From: Linanthus parryae
Taxonomy: Eukaryota; Streptophyta; Magnoliopsida; Ericales; Polemoniaceae
DNA: 64,000 nucleotides
Direction of reading: 5' to 3'
NCBI GenBank assembly: GCA_023055425.1
Contig: JALGPY010000005.1
Span: 84,671,495 to 84,735,494, forward strand
Shown here: in pieces, positions 25,318-36,453 of the stretch
How the letters are laid out: each line of letters begins with the position of its first letter
Numbering within the stretch: position 1 is the first letter of the stretch
Position numbers and translations under genes: made by a program
Notes under the pieces: generated by a model
Database searches by the model: none
What the model was told of the DNA's origin: nothing
Seen by the model: the letters and a program-made list of their open reading frames with translations, nothing else

Positions 25318-25875
25318 TTGAGTGGTCTAGAGTATGACGATAACAAAAAGAAGAAGGATGCAGCACGTACTTGGGAGAGAATACCCGACCCCCTCAAGAA
25401 CCAAATACCTGTTAACCCCACACAACCTAGCGGAGACCAAGCGATTAGCTCGAGCTCCAACATGGAGCGACAGCTCGACACGCTAATGCATATGATGGAG
25501 TCTCAGAGACTCCAAGCTGATGAGGATAGAGCTAAGGAGAGGAGACATTTTGAGAACATCCGTAGTAGCCTGCGCCAGTTGGGCCGAGGTATGGAGTCAC
25601 TTAGCTATGACTGTGCCCAGCAGGGTGGGTGGATTCGGGACTTGGCTGTGGCGGCCAATGTCCAGTTGCAGCACCCACATACCTACGATTCCATTACCAG
25701 TCTGATGTATACCCAGAGTCGAGTCCCGACGTCCGAGATGAGGACGAAGGGAGGACTCACTCCGACTAGACCCGCCGGCCCTACGCTTGAGCAGCCGAGT
25801 CCTCTTGATTTCACTCTATTTTCGTTAAGGAAAACGAAAAGCTTAAGTGTGGAGGAGTTTTTAGCTATCCGCTAG
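25318..25875 (+). pseudogene. Partial ORF of element E, coiled-coil protein of unknown function
   Basis: The open frame of about 185 codons has no good start (an upstream TAG, then no ATG for about 48 codons), so it is probably the C-terminal end of a longer protein cut by element A. It is rich in charged helix-formers (MMESQRLQADEDRAKERRHF) that suggest a coiled coil, followed by a Pro and Thr-rich tail. It ends just before a purine-rich tract (aagtgtggaggag). I recognise no enzyme motif. A retrotransposon accessory or gag-derived product is plausible. Confidence 0.4.
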
Positions 25876-27705
25876 TTGGCCATTGCATAGCCTTGTTACA
25901 TGTAGTTTAGTGAGTCTATTATGCATATAGAGTTAGTCCATAGGATTACATGTGCACGTTTAACTATTTGCATTGTATATAATTGTTGCACTTTTATTTA
26001 TTGAGTCCACCTACCCTTTCTTGTTGGTTAATCGAGTTGGCCAGTTACATATAGTGTCTAAAAAATAAAAAGAAACTAGAAAAATACTAAAAAATGAAAA
26101 ATTTTGAGAAAGGGCAATTGAAGAGAGTTAGCGTGGATAGGGCTTAATGATAGCATTCCCTAGGTAGTATGAAAATCTGAGGTGAGGTAGACACGCGAGA
26201 ATGTGGAGTAGGAAGGCTATAGAGCCAATGCACTAGAGAATTGTGAGTAGCTGTCTCTCAGACTAGTTATCCTACTAGTGCTACACCACCGTCATTTAGG
26301 TAGTCGTCAACCCTCCTCGTAGTGGCAACAGAACAACTGTGCGAGTGATTTTTATAGGGACCTCACGACCCGTCTCCATCTCTTAGGTCCACTAGTTACC
26401 CCAATTTGATCCATCTACCCCTTTTATTCACAGCCTCTAGCCTAGGAAGCCGTTCCTTGTGACTTCTATCACTAGTTAGAATGGTCCCTTCCTATGCGTA
26501 ATGATAGAGGGAGTTGAGTTAGGGAGGTTCGATGAGGGTGATCTGATTTGATACATCTTGAGTGGATCTTCTTACTTGTCATCTTTTGAGGGGATGTGAG
26601 GGTGAGTTAGAGACGGCAGCACACTTCTGTGTGGCGGTGAGTCGTGTCTGTACACCACGATCACAGGTGGAGTGCTGTAGTGCGTGACATTATTTTCGCA
26701 CGATATGGGGTGGGGTTGATTGATCTTATAGGAGGACGTGCTTGCACTTCATTCATATTTTCTACATCTTAGGTGATGAGGAGGATTGGTTGGAACTAGC
26801 ACGTTTACATATTGACTACCGGGTTTTGGATATGCTGTATATTGAGTGTGGGGGTGTCGACACTCAATATAATTTCATCATTTGATTTGACACATTCCAT
26901 CCCCACATTATCTATTGTATATTTGATCTCCTTGGATATTACTATTGTATGGGTGGCTCCATGTGCTTATTGTTGAAATTGTAAAAAAAAAACAGAAATT
27001 AGAAAAACAACAGAAATTGAAGATGAAATGGATTAGGGTGCCACAATTAAACACCAGGAAGACCAAGGAGATTAGCTACGAGTTTTTGATCGCTTCTTCA
27101 CATTTTTGGCCTCGAGAACGGCTTTGCACCAAGATTGAGGGAATGAGGGCCGGAGTAGTTAGTTCTGTGGGGGTTCCTTGGATTTTGGTGAGGGAGTGTG
27201 AGGTTCGGGTTTTGTGAGTTGTATCATGACGTCTAGGACTGCTTCTAAATATCCTATCCTACCCGTCCTAAAGCCGTCAACAATTGAAACCGTGGATAAA
27301 TAGCTCGGATGGTAAGTGCTAGGGATACGTTTTATGAGTGTGCGGAAGCAACTTATTTTGTGTCCGTGCCCGTTCTGTCTGACGAAACTGGCCGCAAGTT
27401 CTACCGATCACCAAAGCTATATAATCTTCTAGGGGATGTGAGAGCCTTATGACATGCCGATTTGTTCTTCGAGATTGCCCAATCTCTACTAAAAAAGAAA
27501 AAAAATTGTTCTTTAATTCCTTGCATTGTACATACTTGAGTTGCATTGTACATATCATGTAGTTTGCATAGTCGTGTCTTTGTGTATGGAGTCGTGAGTC
27601 TTGTTGGCTAGCGGAAAGTTAAGTATGCAAAGTGGTGGGGTTTGCATTGATTTGGTTTTTGGTATGTATGCAATATCTCAAGTGTGGGAGGTTTGTGCTT
27701 CATTA
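25876..27705 (+). other. Non-coding internal part of element E
   Basis: AT-rich sequence without a credible gene. It holds an A-rich block (26060-26110), an 11-bp stem hairpin enclosing a G-run (26838-26871) and repeated 'aagtgtggga'-like tracts (for example near 27680). Confidence 0.6.
26838..26871 (+). repeat. Inverted repeat enclosing a purine tract in element E
   Basis: TATATTGAGTG pairs perfectly with CACTCAATATA across a 12-base loop that contains tgggggtgtcga. It may be an internal purine-tract structure, but its function is unknown. Confidence 0.6.
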
Positions 27706-27743
27706 TTGCTCGGGACGAGCAAGAGAGTAAGTGTGGGGGAGTT
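27706..27743 (+). promoter_or_regulatory. Hairpin plus polypurine tract at the 3' end of element E
   Basis: TTGCTCG-GGA-CGAGCAA is a 7-bp stem, followed by gtgtgggggagtt immediately before the LTR start. It is the same arrangement as in array F, although the surrounding sequence is different. Confidence 0.7.
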
Positions 27744-29020
27744 TGATAGAAACTTTTAGGGGCTATAATTCTTTAGCATTTACCACATGATAATATGTAT
27801 TTGGAGAGTGTTTTGAGGCCAATGATAGAGATTATAGGTCGTTTTATCACTTGTTGTTACCATGTACTATATTGTTAGTCCGGACGTTTTCCATGCATAT
27901 TTTATTGTTATTTGTCAAATATAATCGCTTGGTATGTTTTTTCATGTTGTTTTATCAGGGACGGATTCTAATCGATTGATAGGAGGCATGGCACGAACTT
28001 CGGAAACAACGGGAGCTCAAGTGGAGTCAAGAGAAGCCGAATTGGAGGAGTTTGGATGACCAGCTGGCACTATTTTGATCATATCTGGAGTCCTACAACT
28101 CATCTGGGCGTGATACTAGTTCTATATGAAAGTACTCAGAGAGATTTCCATCGATAGGTCACGGAGTTAAATCCGAGTTGGGACGAAGAAGATATCGCCT
28201 TTTGAAGTCAAGAGCTGATTTAAGGGGGCTTTTGTGCAATTACTGAAGAATTCTGCGGGTTATGATTGAAGAACGACCTAGGGACGAAAATAATCATCAT
28301 TCACGCATCCAGAGAGCGACGAAGAAGGAGGAGAGCAAGGAGACTTCATTGGGAACGACCTCAAGCAAGGTGGAAGTCATGACCCGAAATTACTATGTAA
28401 CTAGTGAGTGTGTGAAAACAACTCTACCCTAGTTGGGATGAGTAAACAAGATCATTCTTAATTGACTAGACTGAGAGGTTAGTTGGATATGAATGGCTAG
28501 ATGAGGGTAAATTCAGTAGGAAGTAATGAGTTGTTCGTGAATGGTGGTCTGAGAGGACATTATCCCTTGCAACATTGTTAGCCTGCTAGAACACATATGT
28601 AGTATACTTGGCCTGAGAGGGACAAATCGTTACCTTTGTGTAGAACGACATGAGACCAATAGGTAATTGTCAACGCCATTATCCAGCATAGGTTACTAAG
28701 AGTCATTGTGTTAGAACATGGAATCCGAATATGTCAAAACTACCCTAGGTGGTCTATAGAATGCCTAGCTTTCTCTCCTCTGATTTACATCAAATCATTT
28801 TATTCGTGTTATTTCACTACCATTGCTAGTCACTTGTTTGAGGGTGACAACACTTCAAACTACAATCATTTTACCGGTTACTTAGGTAAATTAAGTTTAA
28901 TTGCTAATCTAGAGCATATAGTAAACACCTTCCCTTGGGTTCGATAACTCGGAGTCCAAAATACTCAACTTTATTACTTGACCGTATATTTGCGTAGCAA
29001 CGTGTAGTAATCGCGCGTCA
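27744..29020 (+). repeat. Presumed 3' LTR of element E (about 1.28 kb)
   Basis: It starts TGATAGAAAC right after the purine tract and probably ends at GCGCGTCA. No second copy is in the window, so the end is an estimate. I see no gene inside. Confidence 0.55.
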
Positions 29021-29350
29021 GGACCCGTTTAGCCTGACCCGAACTTCGATCGAACCCAGATCCTCATCGCCGGTGAAGGCTAGGGTTTCGCTGCTCACCA
29101 GAGAACGAAAACGAAGAGTGAGAGAGAGAGAATAATCTTTGAAAATAATAACAACATACTCGATTGATTCTCAAAGATCACGTACAGGACAGAGAGGCAC
29201 AACTCTCGAGGTAGCAACTGGGTAAGAAAATAAAATTCGAAAACAGTCAAGGGTAAAAAAGACATTGAATCATGTAGTAGTATTAATTAAAGGAAACGGT
29301 GTCGTTCCTCTTAGCGGGTAACCCTTCCTTCATAACGAGAAATTTTTGTT
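29021..29350. other. Intergenic sequence, no gene seen
   Basis: Begins with moderately GC-rich sequence and a GA repeat (29120-29132), then becomes AT-rich. I see no coding frame or RNA gene. Confidence 0.6.
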
Positions 29351-29517
29351 TTGCTCTTAGAGAAAATGATGTGGATTTTCTCTAACCATACATCATAGGA
29401 CACGTCAGGAAGAAAGATAATGAGTGGCAGACAAAAGAAGGTGGATTTCCTACATGTTTGTAACGTGTCCTGTGATGTATTGATGAGAGAACCATGTCAT
29501 ATTTTCTCTTGGAGCAA
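29351..29517. mobile_element. MITE-like inverted-repeat element (about 167 bp)
   Basis: The two ends are imperfect inverted copies over about 50 bases. TTGCTCTTAGAGAAAAT at the left mirrors the right end read in reverse (TTGCTCCAAGAGAAAAT), and ATACATCATAGGACACGT mirrors ACGTGTCCTGTGATGTAT. There is no coding capacity and I could not see a clear target duplication, so the family is open. Confidence 0.5.
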
Positions 29518-29630
29518 GCAATAATCATAACGTTCCAGAACATTATTCTTGAGGTAGTTTGGCGGGCGACAGTCCTCACGTTCCCTGTGTAGAGTCGTGT
29601 GTAGAAGATCAAGATCTAACTTCGATTATA

Positions 29631-29805
29631 GAAGAAGAAGAAGAAGAAGAAGAAGAAGAAGAAGAAGAAGAAGAAGAAGAAGAAGAAGAAGAAGAAGAAG
29701 AAGAAGAAGAAGAAGAAGAAGAAGAAGAAGAAGAAGAAGAAGAAGAAGAAGAAGAAGAAGAAGAAGAAGAAGAAGAAGAAGAAGAAGAAGAAGAAGAAGA
29801 AGAAG

Positions 29806-29837
<32 letters not shown>

Positions 29838-29970
29838 GTAGAAGAAGAAGAAGAAGAAGAAGGAGAAGGAGGAGGAGGAGAGGAGGAGGAGGAGGAGGAG
29901 GAGGAGAATGAGAATGAGGATGAGGATAATGAGAATGAGAAGGAGGAGAAGGAGAAGGAGAAGGAGATAT
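29631..29970 (+). repeat. (GAA)n microsatellite, about 68 perfect units, with a degenerate GA-rich tail
   Basis: Perfect GAA repeats run from 29631 to 29835, then GTAGTA and impure GAA, GGA and GAGAAT repeats continue to about 29970. All six frames read as homopolymers of Glu, Lys or Arg, Ser, Phe or Leu, so they are not genes. Confidence 0.97.
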
Positions 29971-29984
29971 GCGTCCATATCTGG

Positions 29985-30720
29985 ACACTAAAATTGATCC
30001 CAAAGGATGAAGGGTAATGTTTTGCCGATTTTTTTCTTTCAAATATGTTATTCCATACATATTTCGGCATACACACCGTGCTTTGTTGCATAAGGTAGAT
30101 CTGAAAATACCAGTTTATATAATGATGTGCTGAAGTTAATAATACTCCTTGTGATAAAATCATCCCAAGGGGTGGTACACATGGCAAGAATAATAACAGT
30201 GTAAGACTTCTACTGTTTTTTTAGTTTGTTTTAGCTAACGTTATTTGACTTTTAAGTTTATAATAATCCTTTCGACTCAACAAAGTCCATAATAATGTGA
30301 ACAATATCTAGTCTGAGGTTCTTTTTGAAGCGCAATACCATAGCTATTAGAGCTCTGAGTTTATCACTTCACCTATAATTAATTTGTACTGTTGTTGCAA
30401 ATACTTTTGGGAATTCGTTAAGGACGAAGATATCCTGAAAACCCTGTATTTCGACAGTGTCGAGCTATCAGATCGCACTGAATCATTTCAGGGCCCTCAG
30501 AGTTTAATAAAGAAGTGTGCTGAATCTGGAAATCTGTCCGCTCAATATTTTGTATCTAAGTTAATTTATTTACTGGGCTATGGATTCTACTAGGATAATT
30601 TTTTTCTTCAGCTGATTTGATTTAATGTTATACTTGTATATTTCTTTTACTCACTTTTGAAGAGCTTCAAGTTATATTTTTCAAAGTGCTATTTCGTTAA
30701 ATTATGCATGTAATATTGGT
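29985..30720 (+). repeat. Duplicated host block, copy 1 (F-box-family intron and exon)
   Basis: The sequence from 'attgatcccaaaggatga' through the intron and the exon at 30395 recurs at about 33005-33790 and, shortened, at about 33830-34330. Similarity covers intron as well as exon, so the copies are DNA duplications and not retrocopies. Confidence 0.75.
30395..30560 (+). pseudogene. F-box-family-like exon, copy 1; both splice sites lost
   Basis: This 166-base exon encodes CKYFWEFVKDEDILKTL and SLIKKCAESGNLSAQYF. It is nearly identical to the exon at 33504. The acceptor cAG of copy 2 is changed to tTG here, and the donor aag|GTaatt reads aag|TTaatt, so normal splicing should fail. The short-repeat style (AESGNLSAQY) recalls the C-terminal part of plant F-box proteins of the At2g35280 type; I hold that family assignment loosely. 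Confidence 0.5.
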
Positions 30721-30733
30721 ATCATCATTTCAG

Positions 30734-31526
30734 TTGTCGATGTTGTTACCGAAGGATGACTTTATCCTAATGGGAGAATATATGAATCAGGAAAACCAAA
30801 CACAGATAGCCAAGCAAGATCGTTCAGTTTCATTCTTAGCTTGACTTAATGGATAACCCGTCAAGTACTAGAGGGAGTTTGTGTCACGCTCGGCTCATAA
30901 GGTCATTCTTGTATCGATGCAACTTGGCTGACTATATTTCTATGTTTAAACACATAAAATGTTACTTTCGGATCTTTGCACCGACGGCGTCTGAGAGGTT
31001 CAATGAAGAGGTTGATGTGATGCTCAGCATTGTCAGAGTGCTAATGAACTGGGGTTGCATGGGGGGTCTGAGTTGCAGTCAGGATGAGACAGGGCTTGTC
31101 TCAGCTGAATGCGAAAGGGAATTGTGGAATATTCTCATAAGTCCATACTGGCTATGTGGCTTGAATATTGTACACCATGAGAGAAAATGTCGATATAAGG
31201 CAGACTTGTCTATTCATGTAGGTGTAGGGAAGGTAAATGAAGATGCTAAAATGGAATTTGCTCATTTGAGTGATTATTTTTCTCACCATCTCGTGACAAA
31301 GGTTTTCACGGGAGGTCGTGAGTCTCAGAATATTCAATGCAGCTTTGGGTTGAATACGGGTAAGAAGTATTGCGTAGGGCTCGTTGAAAGTGTCCGGTTC
31401 AATGAAATTAAAGTATTTGATCAATTGTTTGATACAAATGTGTATCTTCTTACAGACATGGTTGAACGACGCGGGGCACGAGTCCGGCGTCTTCCAAAGT
31501 ACCTCAAGGATTATGTTAAGGCGTAG
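30734..31526 (+). pseudogene. F-box-family-like second exon, copy 1 (frameshifted)
   Basis: After a good acceptor (tttcag) the frame reads LSMLLPKDDFILMGEYMNQE and then hits TGA near 30841. A different frame opens at 30849 and runs 225 residues to 31526 (HARLIRSFLYRCNLADYISMF, then a Cys-rich C-terminal part). The change of frame means at least one indel. The 225-residue frame could be a shortened protein, but nothing upstream of it looks like a promoter. I know no enzyme motif in it. Confidence 0.45.
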
Positions 31527-33503
31527 TGGTAATTATTTCGTCTGTTTATGTTACTTTATGTTATTTAAGTATTGTTAGGGGGGAGGGAAGCTACTTTTTT
31601 CTGAAAGAGATCTTTTAATCTTTTAGTGTAACTAAAAAACACCATATTTTCTGCGTTTTTCCATAAACGAAGAAGAAAATTACATGTGATGGGTGAAATG
31701 ACGTGTCCGCACTCCAGTCCATACAACACATCATACATTCATATCACGTGTCGAGTATTGTATGAATTGGAGTACGAAAAAATTATTTACTCCGGTGTGT
31801 GCATGTTATTGTTCTTCTCAAATTGATAGCAATTTTTGCTATCAGTGTTTCTCTCAAAATAGATGACCCACTAGTTGTCATTTTCATCGACTATGTAATA
31901 ATTGTGGGTTATTTTGGAGATGCTAGCGCAGCATAACCACCCTCTATTATTGTTTAACCTCCAGTACCACCACTTCCCCCATTAACCACAACTTTCCCCC
32001 CACTTCTCCAACTGAAACCCCCCAAACCCCTCCACTGCCAAACCGTTTTGACACACACCATGATCTCTTCCAAGCAAGTCTCACATTCCCACATGTCCTT
32101 GGCCCTGGAGGGCTTGTAGACCATTGCTCCCCAAACAAAAAGTACGGGGATTTGTAAGTATTATGATCTGGAAAAAACTACAAATGCATGTCATGCAAAT
32201 TTTAAACACGAACGGGAGATGCTCTGGGACCATCTCTAAGACTCAAACGGTAGTCACCGAGGAGCTTGGAGGGTTGATTAGAAAGTCCATCGGTATGGAT
32301 AGGTGGATGGGAGGCGCCTAATCTGGGTGGGACGGGCGAGGGCGGGGGCGGCGAGCACGGCACCCAGACCGCTGTCTCCTGCTTCCTCGCTTCCCTCTCT
32401 CCTGCTTGTTCGGTTGTTTTGTTTTATTTCTCTATTCTCACAGAAAGTGCAACAGTTTGAGGACAATGAGGAGATAGGGATAACGAAAAATTAAGAGATA
32501 TGATGATCTATTTCCAAAAGAAAAAAACAAGAAAAAAGAGAGATGATGATAGTGGACGAGATAAATTTTATAGTAAATAGGACTAGGGAATTTCCAGTGC
32601 CCAGGGGCACTACTCAAAAAAAACGAAGACAAAATAAGCTTTTCTGGGTGCATGACCTTTTCATAATTTCTCTATTACACTAAAATTATATGATTACTAA
32701 ATCTGAAGCTCCTATCAATATGCATTAATGGATTCCAAGAATATTTGGCAATTAGTTTAGCCAAAAAGACAACTTCATCAATTGAACCCTTGTACATATA
32801 GTCACATGGATGTAATACATATTTTGGCTACCTCATATACAAAGTAAAAAAGTTTATGTGAAACCAGGTTAATGGATATAAAGCATAAGCAATAAAACAA
32901 ACAAACAAATCTGAAATGCATTAAAAGGGAATGTTAAACAAACATATGATTGTAAAATGCGGAGATGCGAGGGATTGGATAACATTGGGACTGACAAACA
33001 TCTAAAATTGATCCCAAAGGATGAATCAGGATACACATCAGTTTCAGAATAAAAAATTGATCTGAAAGGTTGAAGGGGGTAAAATGATGTTTTTCCTTTT
33101 ATTTAAAGTCTGTTATTCCATACATATTTCATGATACAACACCGTGTTTTCGCTTTGTGCATAACCACTTCTGACTTTCTGTCACGTAAGTGAGCAATGA
33201 AGAATGTATATTTGGAAATGACCAGTTTATACTATGATGTGCTTAAACTCATGATACTCTTTGTGGTAAAGTCATCCCAATGGGTGGTAGACATGGCTAG
33301 AATAATAGCAGTTTAAGACTTCTACTGTTTTTTAGTTTGTTTTAGCAAACATTATTTCAGTTTTAGTTTATAATAATCCTTTCGGCTCAACACAGTCCAT
33401 AATAATGTGAACAATATCTGGTCTGAGGTTCTTTTTGAAGTGCAATACAATAGTTATTACAGCTCTGATTTTATCACTTCACCTCTAATAACTTGTACTG
33501 CAG
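31527..33503. other. Intergenic or intronic sequence between F-box-like fragments
   Basis: No gene seen. It holds an inverted repeat near 31713-31775 (actccagtccatacaa against ttgtatgaattggagt), one copy of a ~100-bp repeat (31934-32035), a GC-rich patch at 32320-32400 and AT-rich sequence. From about 33005 it is the intron part of duplicated block 2. Confidence 0.55.
31934..32035. repeat. ~100-bp dispersed repeat, copy 1 (copy 2 at 34774-34870)
   Basis: Both copies share 'taaccaccct.tattatt.tttaacctc.agtaccaccacttccccc' and the following C-rich run. They sit downstream of F-box-like fragments and may have been duplicated with them. Confidence 0.6.
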
Positions 33504-33669
33504 TTGCAAATACTTTGGGGAATTTGTTAAGGACGAAGATATCGTAAAGACCCTTGATTTCAATAGTGTTGAGCTATCAGATCGCACTGAATCATTTCAG
33601 GGCCCACAGAGTTTAATAAAGAAGTGTGCTGAAGCTGGAAATATGTCCGCTCAATACTTGTTGTCTAAG
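33504..33669 (+). pseudogene. F-box-family-like exon, copy 2 (splice sites intact, neighbours missing)
   Basis: This 166-base exon encodes CKYFGEFVKDEDIVKTL and SLIKKCAEAGNMSAQYL, with a proper acceptor (actgcag) and donor (aag|gtaatt). I could not find its partner exons: what follows is another partial copy of the intron and not the next exon. It is an isolated exon of a broken gene. Confidence 0.5.
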
Positions 33670-34234
33670 GTAATTTATTTACTATGCTTTGGATTCTTGT
33701 ACGATATATTTTTCTCCTCGAATGATTTTATTTTAATGTTAGTATTTGTTTTACTCACTTTTTAAGAACTTCAAGTTATATTCTTCAAAGTGCTCTTTCA
33801 TGATACACACTGTGTTTTTACTTTGTTTCATAAACACTTCTGACGGAATCCACACATATTTCATGATACACACTAGCACCGTGTTTTGGCTTTGTTTCAT
33901 AACCACTTCTTACTTTCTGTCAGGTAAGCGAGCGATGAATAAGGTAGGTTTGGAAATGACCAATTAATACAATGATGTGCTGTAGTTCATAATATGGTAA
34001 AATTATCCCAAGGGGTGGTAGACATGGCTAGAATAATAGCAGTGTAAAAGTTCTACTGTTATCATAGTTTTTTTTTTGGCAAACATTATTTGAGTTTCAA
34101 GTTCATAATATTCCTTCGGCTCAATACAGTCCATAATAATGTGTACATGGTCTAATGTTCTTTTCGAAGCGCAATGCCTTAGTTATTAGTGCTTTGAGTT
34201 TATCACTTCACCTCTCATTAACTTGTTACTACAG

Positions 34235-34330
34235 TTGCAAATGATTTCGGGTATTTTATGAGGATGAAAATATCATGAAAACCCTCAAGTATTAGCTCGT
34301 CCAGTTTCATTATTAGCTCACTTTATGGAT
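34235..34330 (+). pseudogene. F-box-family-like exon, copy 3 (remnant)
   Basis: Starts after ttactacag with ttgcaaatgatttcggg, clearly related to the other two copies. It loses similarity after 'atcatgaaaaccctcaa' and contains stops. The intron upstream (33830-34234) is also a copy. Confidence 0.5.
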
Positions 34331-35888
34331 ATAAGCAACCGAGTTTAATGTCTCTTGGTAACCCTCAAGTGGATTTGGAACGTTCTATTTGAGCTCAAAA
34401 CTCGATCTTACAATCCACCACACCAGTTCATCCACAACTGCCATCCATAGATGTAAAGAGATTAAACGAAGAGTATGATGTCAACAGATACAATATGAAG
34501 AACTCATATTTATGCATGCAAAGCGGAAAAACCAAAGCAGGTCATATCCTTGATGTATCTTTTTTTTTTCTTCACTTGTTTATGTGTCGAGAAAATGGTC
34601 AAGATCCAATTCTTAAATAGCCTAAAAAAACAAGCAGAGAAAAAGAAGCAGACACAAATTGGGTTATAGTTGAGCCACATTTTTATACGATTTCCCTCCC
34701 CCCCATGGGGTTGTAGTTGCTCTAGCAATCACCAAATTTTGACTCTGACTGTCTGTTGGAATACCCATCTTTCCGTAACCACCCTATATTATTTTTTAAC
34801 CTCTAGTACCACCACTTCCCCCATTAACCACCACTTTTCCCCACTTCTCAAACTGAAACCTCCCTAACCCAAGACATTATAATAAGTTGTTAGCAGTATG
34901 GAAAAATAAAAGTAATACCCGAAAAATCAAAAGATGAAAACGATTCACTTGTTTACAGTACGGAGACGAATATGTGTGCAAAAACATTGAAATAAGTATA
35001 CTGGAAATAGCTATGAAAAAGCCAATTTTACAAAAGAAGCGGTATCACTGCAATAAAAGATAACACTAGAATCTTATTCAGGAATCAACCCAAGGCTAAG
35101 GCAGTCTTCTGAGTTGAGAACCAAGTCGCAACAAATAGAATGAGGTCTCTAGAAAAAGTCGTCACCACATAGTCAGTGACTTTCCAAAGACCTTAGGAGG
35201 AAGAGTTAGTATACAAGAAGCGGTCATTGAAAAAAACATCATCGCAAGTGGATAACGAATATCAAGCTTATGATAATAAATTCGAAAATCAACAATCGCC
35301 ATCCTCCTCAATCAATTTATGTTGCGGGCTTTTTCCAAAACATCAGTAGTTTTAGTGTGTAAAAATATGCATTTCACGTACGTGAAATGATCGAATGACA
35401 TTTTGATACTCAGACTAATAATGCGAACATCTAACCGTCCCAACAGCTATTAATATTATTTAACAATATCCTTATATGAAACGCAATATGAAAGCAACAT
35501 TAGTGAGGATTTACGTTGTTACAGTGATACCCAATCAGCGACCTCTAGGAGGTGACAGTGGACACACAAACCCTGAAAGGGTTTCCGAACTTGAGTTAGT
35601 ACCAGATGTTATACCAAAATGTTAAAGCGTGCCCATACCACACACATTTTCGAAAGATGCAATTGTTGTTATCTGTCAAACAGAAGGAGTCATTTTAATG
35701 CCCCCATAGGCCACTTACCCGCCCGAGTATGTGTAGATGAACATGTGGATCTCTAGAAATACTACGGCTGATATGGGCATCCACTCCATCTATTTAAACG
35801 TGCTCTGCCACAACGTAGCAAGGGTTGTGCCTGCCAACACTGCTTCAGCAAGATCGTTGATCTCCTTGTTCCACTCTCCATGGACAAT
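34331..35888. other. Intergenic sequence with a decayed minus-strand F-box-like N-terminal copy
   Basis: No intact gene. At about 35090-35330, read on the minus strand, the DNA resembles the N-terminal part of the F-box-like frame at 35889-36278 but has stops. Copy 2 of the ~100-bp repeat lies at 34774-34870. The remainder is AT-rich. Confidence 0.5.
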
Positions 35889-36278
35889 CTAAGAGAGCAC
35901 AAGGACGAAGTCCGCTATTTCATGACCATTCTTTGTCGCATATTTCAGATACTTCTTCGATACCATCCGGGCATCATTCCTGAGCAATGCAAACAAGCCA
36001 ATGTAGAAAGACGCTTCGTCATTTTTTGCCTTCTTGCAACGATAAAAGAAACTACAGTGCGATAACTCATCAATATCAGCATATCGATAAGCGCGGTATT
36101 TTTTCTCTGTGAATCTCGTGCTTACAATCTTGCAAGTCGCCCCAAAGAGAACCAGGTCCCTAGAAGAAGTCATCGCCACATGTTCAGTGATTTCTCCAAA
36201 GACTTCAGGAGGAAGATCTAGTAGACAGGAAGAGTCTATTGCAAAAAAAAAATGTCGCAAGTGGAAAAGGAAGACCAA
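35889..36278 (-). pseudogene. F-box protein fragment, At2g35280-like
   Basis: The frame carries an F-box-like start (LLDLPPEVFGEITEHVA, then LVLFGATCK) followed by RCKKAKNDEASFYIGLFALL and KKYLKYATKNGHEIADF, an order I know from the At2g35280 family of plant F-box proteins. These would act as substrate adaptors in SCF ubiquitin ligases. The frame stops at TAG 35889-35891, after which the same frame continues readable for about 35 codons, so the stop is probably a lesion. The true start is unclear (no ATG close to the F-box). Element B is inserted 175 bp away. Confidence 0.6.
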
Positions 36279-36448
36279 ACTTATAGGATTGAATCAGATG
36301 ATCAACAGTCGCGACTCCTCGGGTTTATTCTAAAAAAATGTTGCCGATTTTTATTTTTTTTCAAAATAATTTTTTTTTGTTTTTTGTAAGGATAAAATTG
36401 TTGCTATTTCAAAAAAAAAAGGACAACATTATTGCTGATTATTATTGA
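36279..36448. other. AT-rich sequence before element B
   Basis: T-rich and A-rich runs; nothing recognisable. Confidence 0.6.
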
Positions 36449-36453
36449 GCCGT
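36449..36453. repeat. Target-site duplication of element B, left copy
   Basis: GCCGT, identical to 52130-52134 after the 3' LTR. Confidence 0.93.

Larger units (their letters stand above)
25293..29020 (+). mobile_element. 3' part of LTR element 'E', truncated by insertion of element A
   Basis: Downstream of A's LTR are part of an open frame, a long AT-rich non-coding zone, a hairpin plus purine tract (27706-27743) and a presumed 3' LTR starting TGATAGAA at 27744. This is the 3' architecture of a plant Ty3 element. No RT or integrase remains. The 5' half must lie on the far side of element A, outside the window. The LTR end at 29020 is inferred only from the terminal CA and the similarity in style to F's LTR end. 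Confidence 0.65.

Noticed and set aside
24882..25321. Open frames of 144 and 120 codons in A's 5' LTR
   Set aside because: They translate the 123-bp LTR duplication and promoter region; no protein family, and the strand opposes the element.
29559..30017. Open frames of poly-Glu, poly-Arg, poly-Ser, poly-Phe and poly-Leu
   Set aside because: They are six-frame readings of the GAA microsatellite, with no start context or unique sequence.
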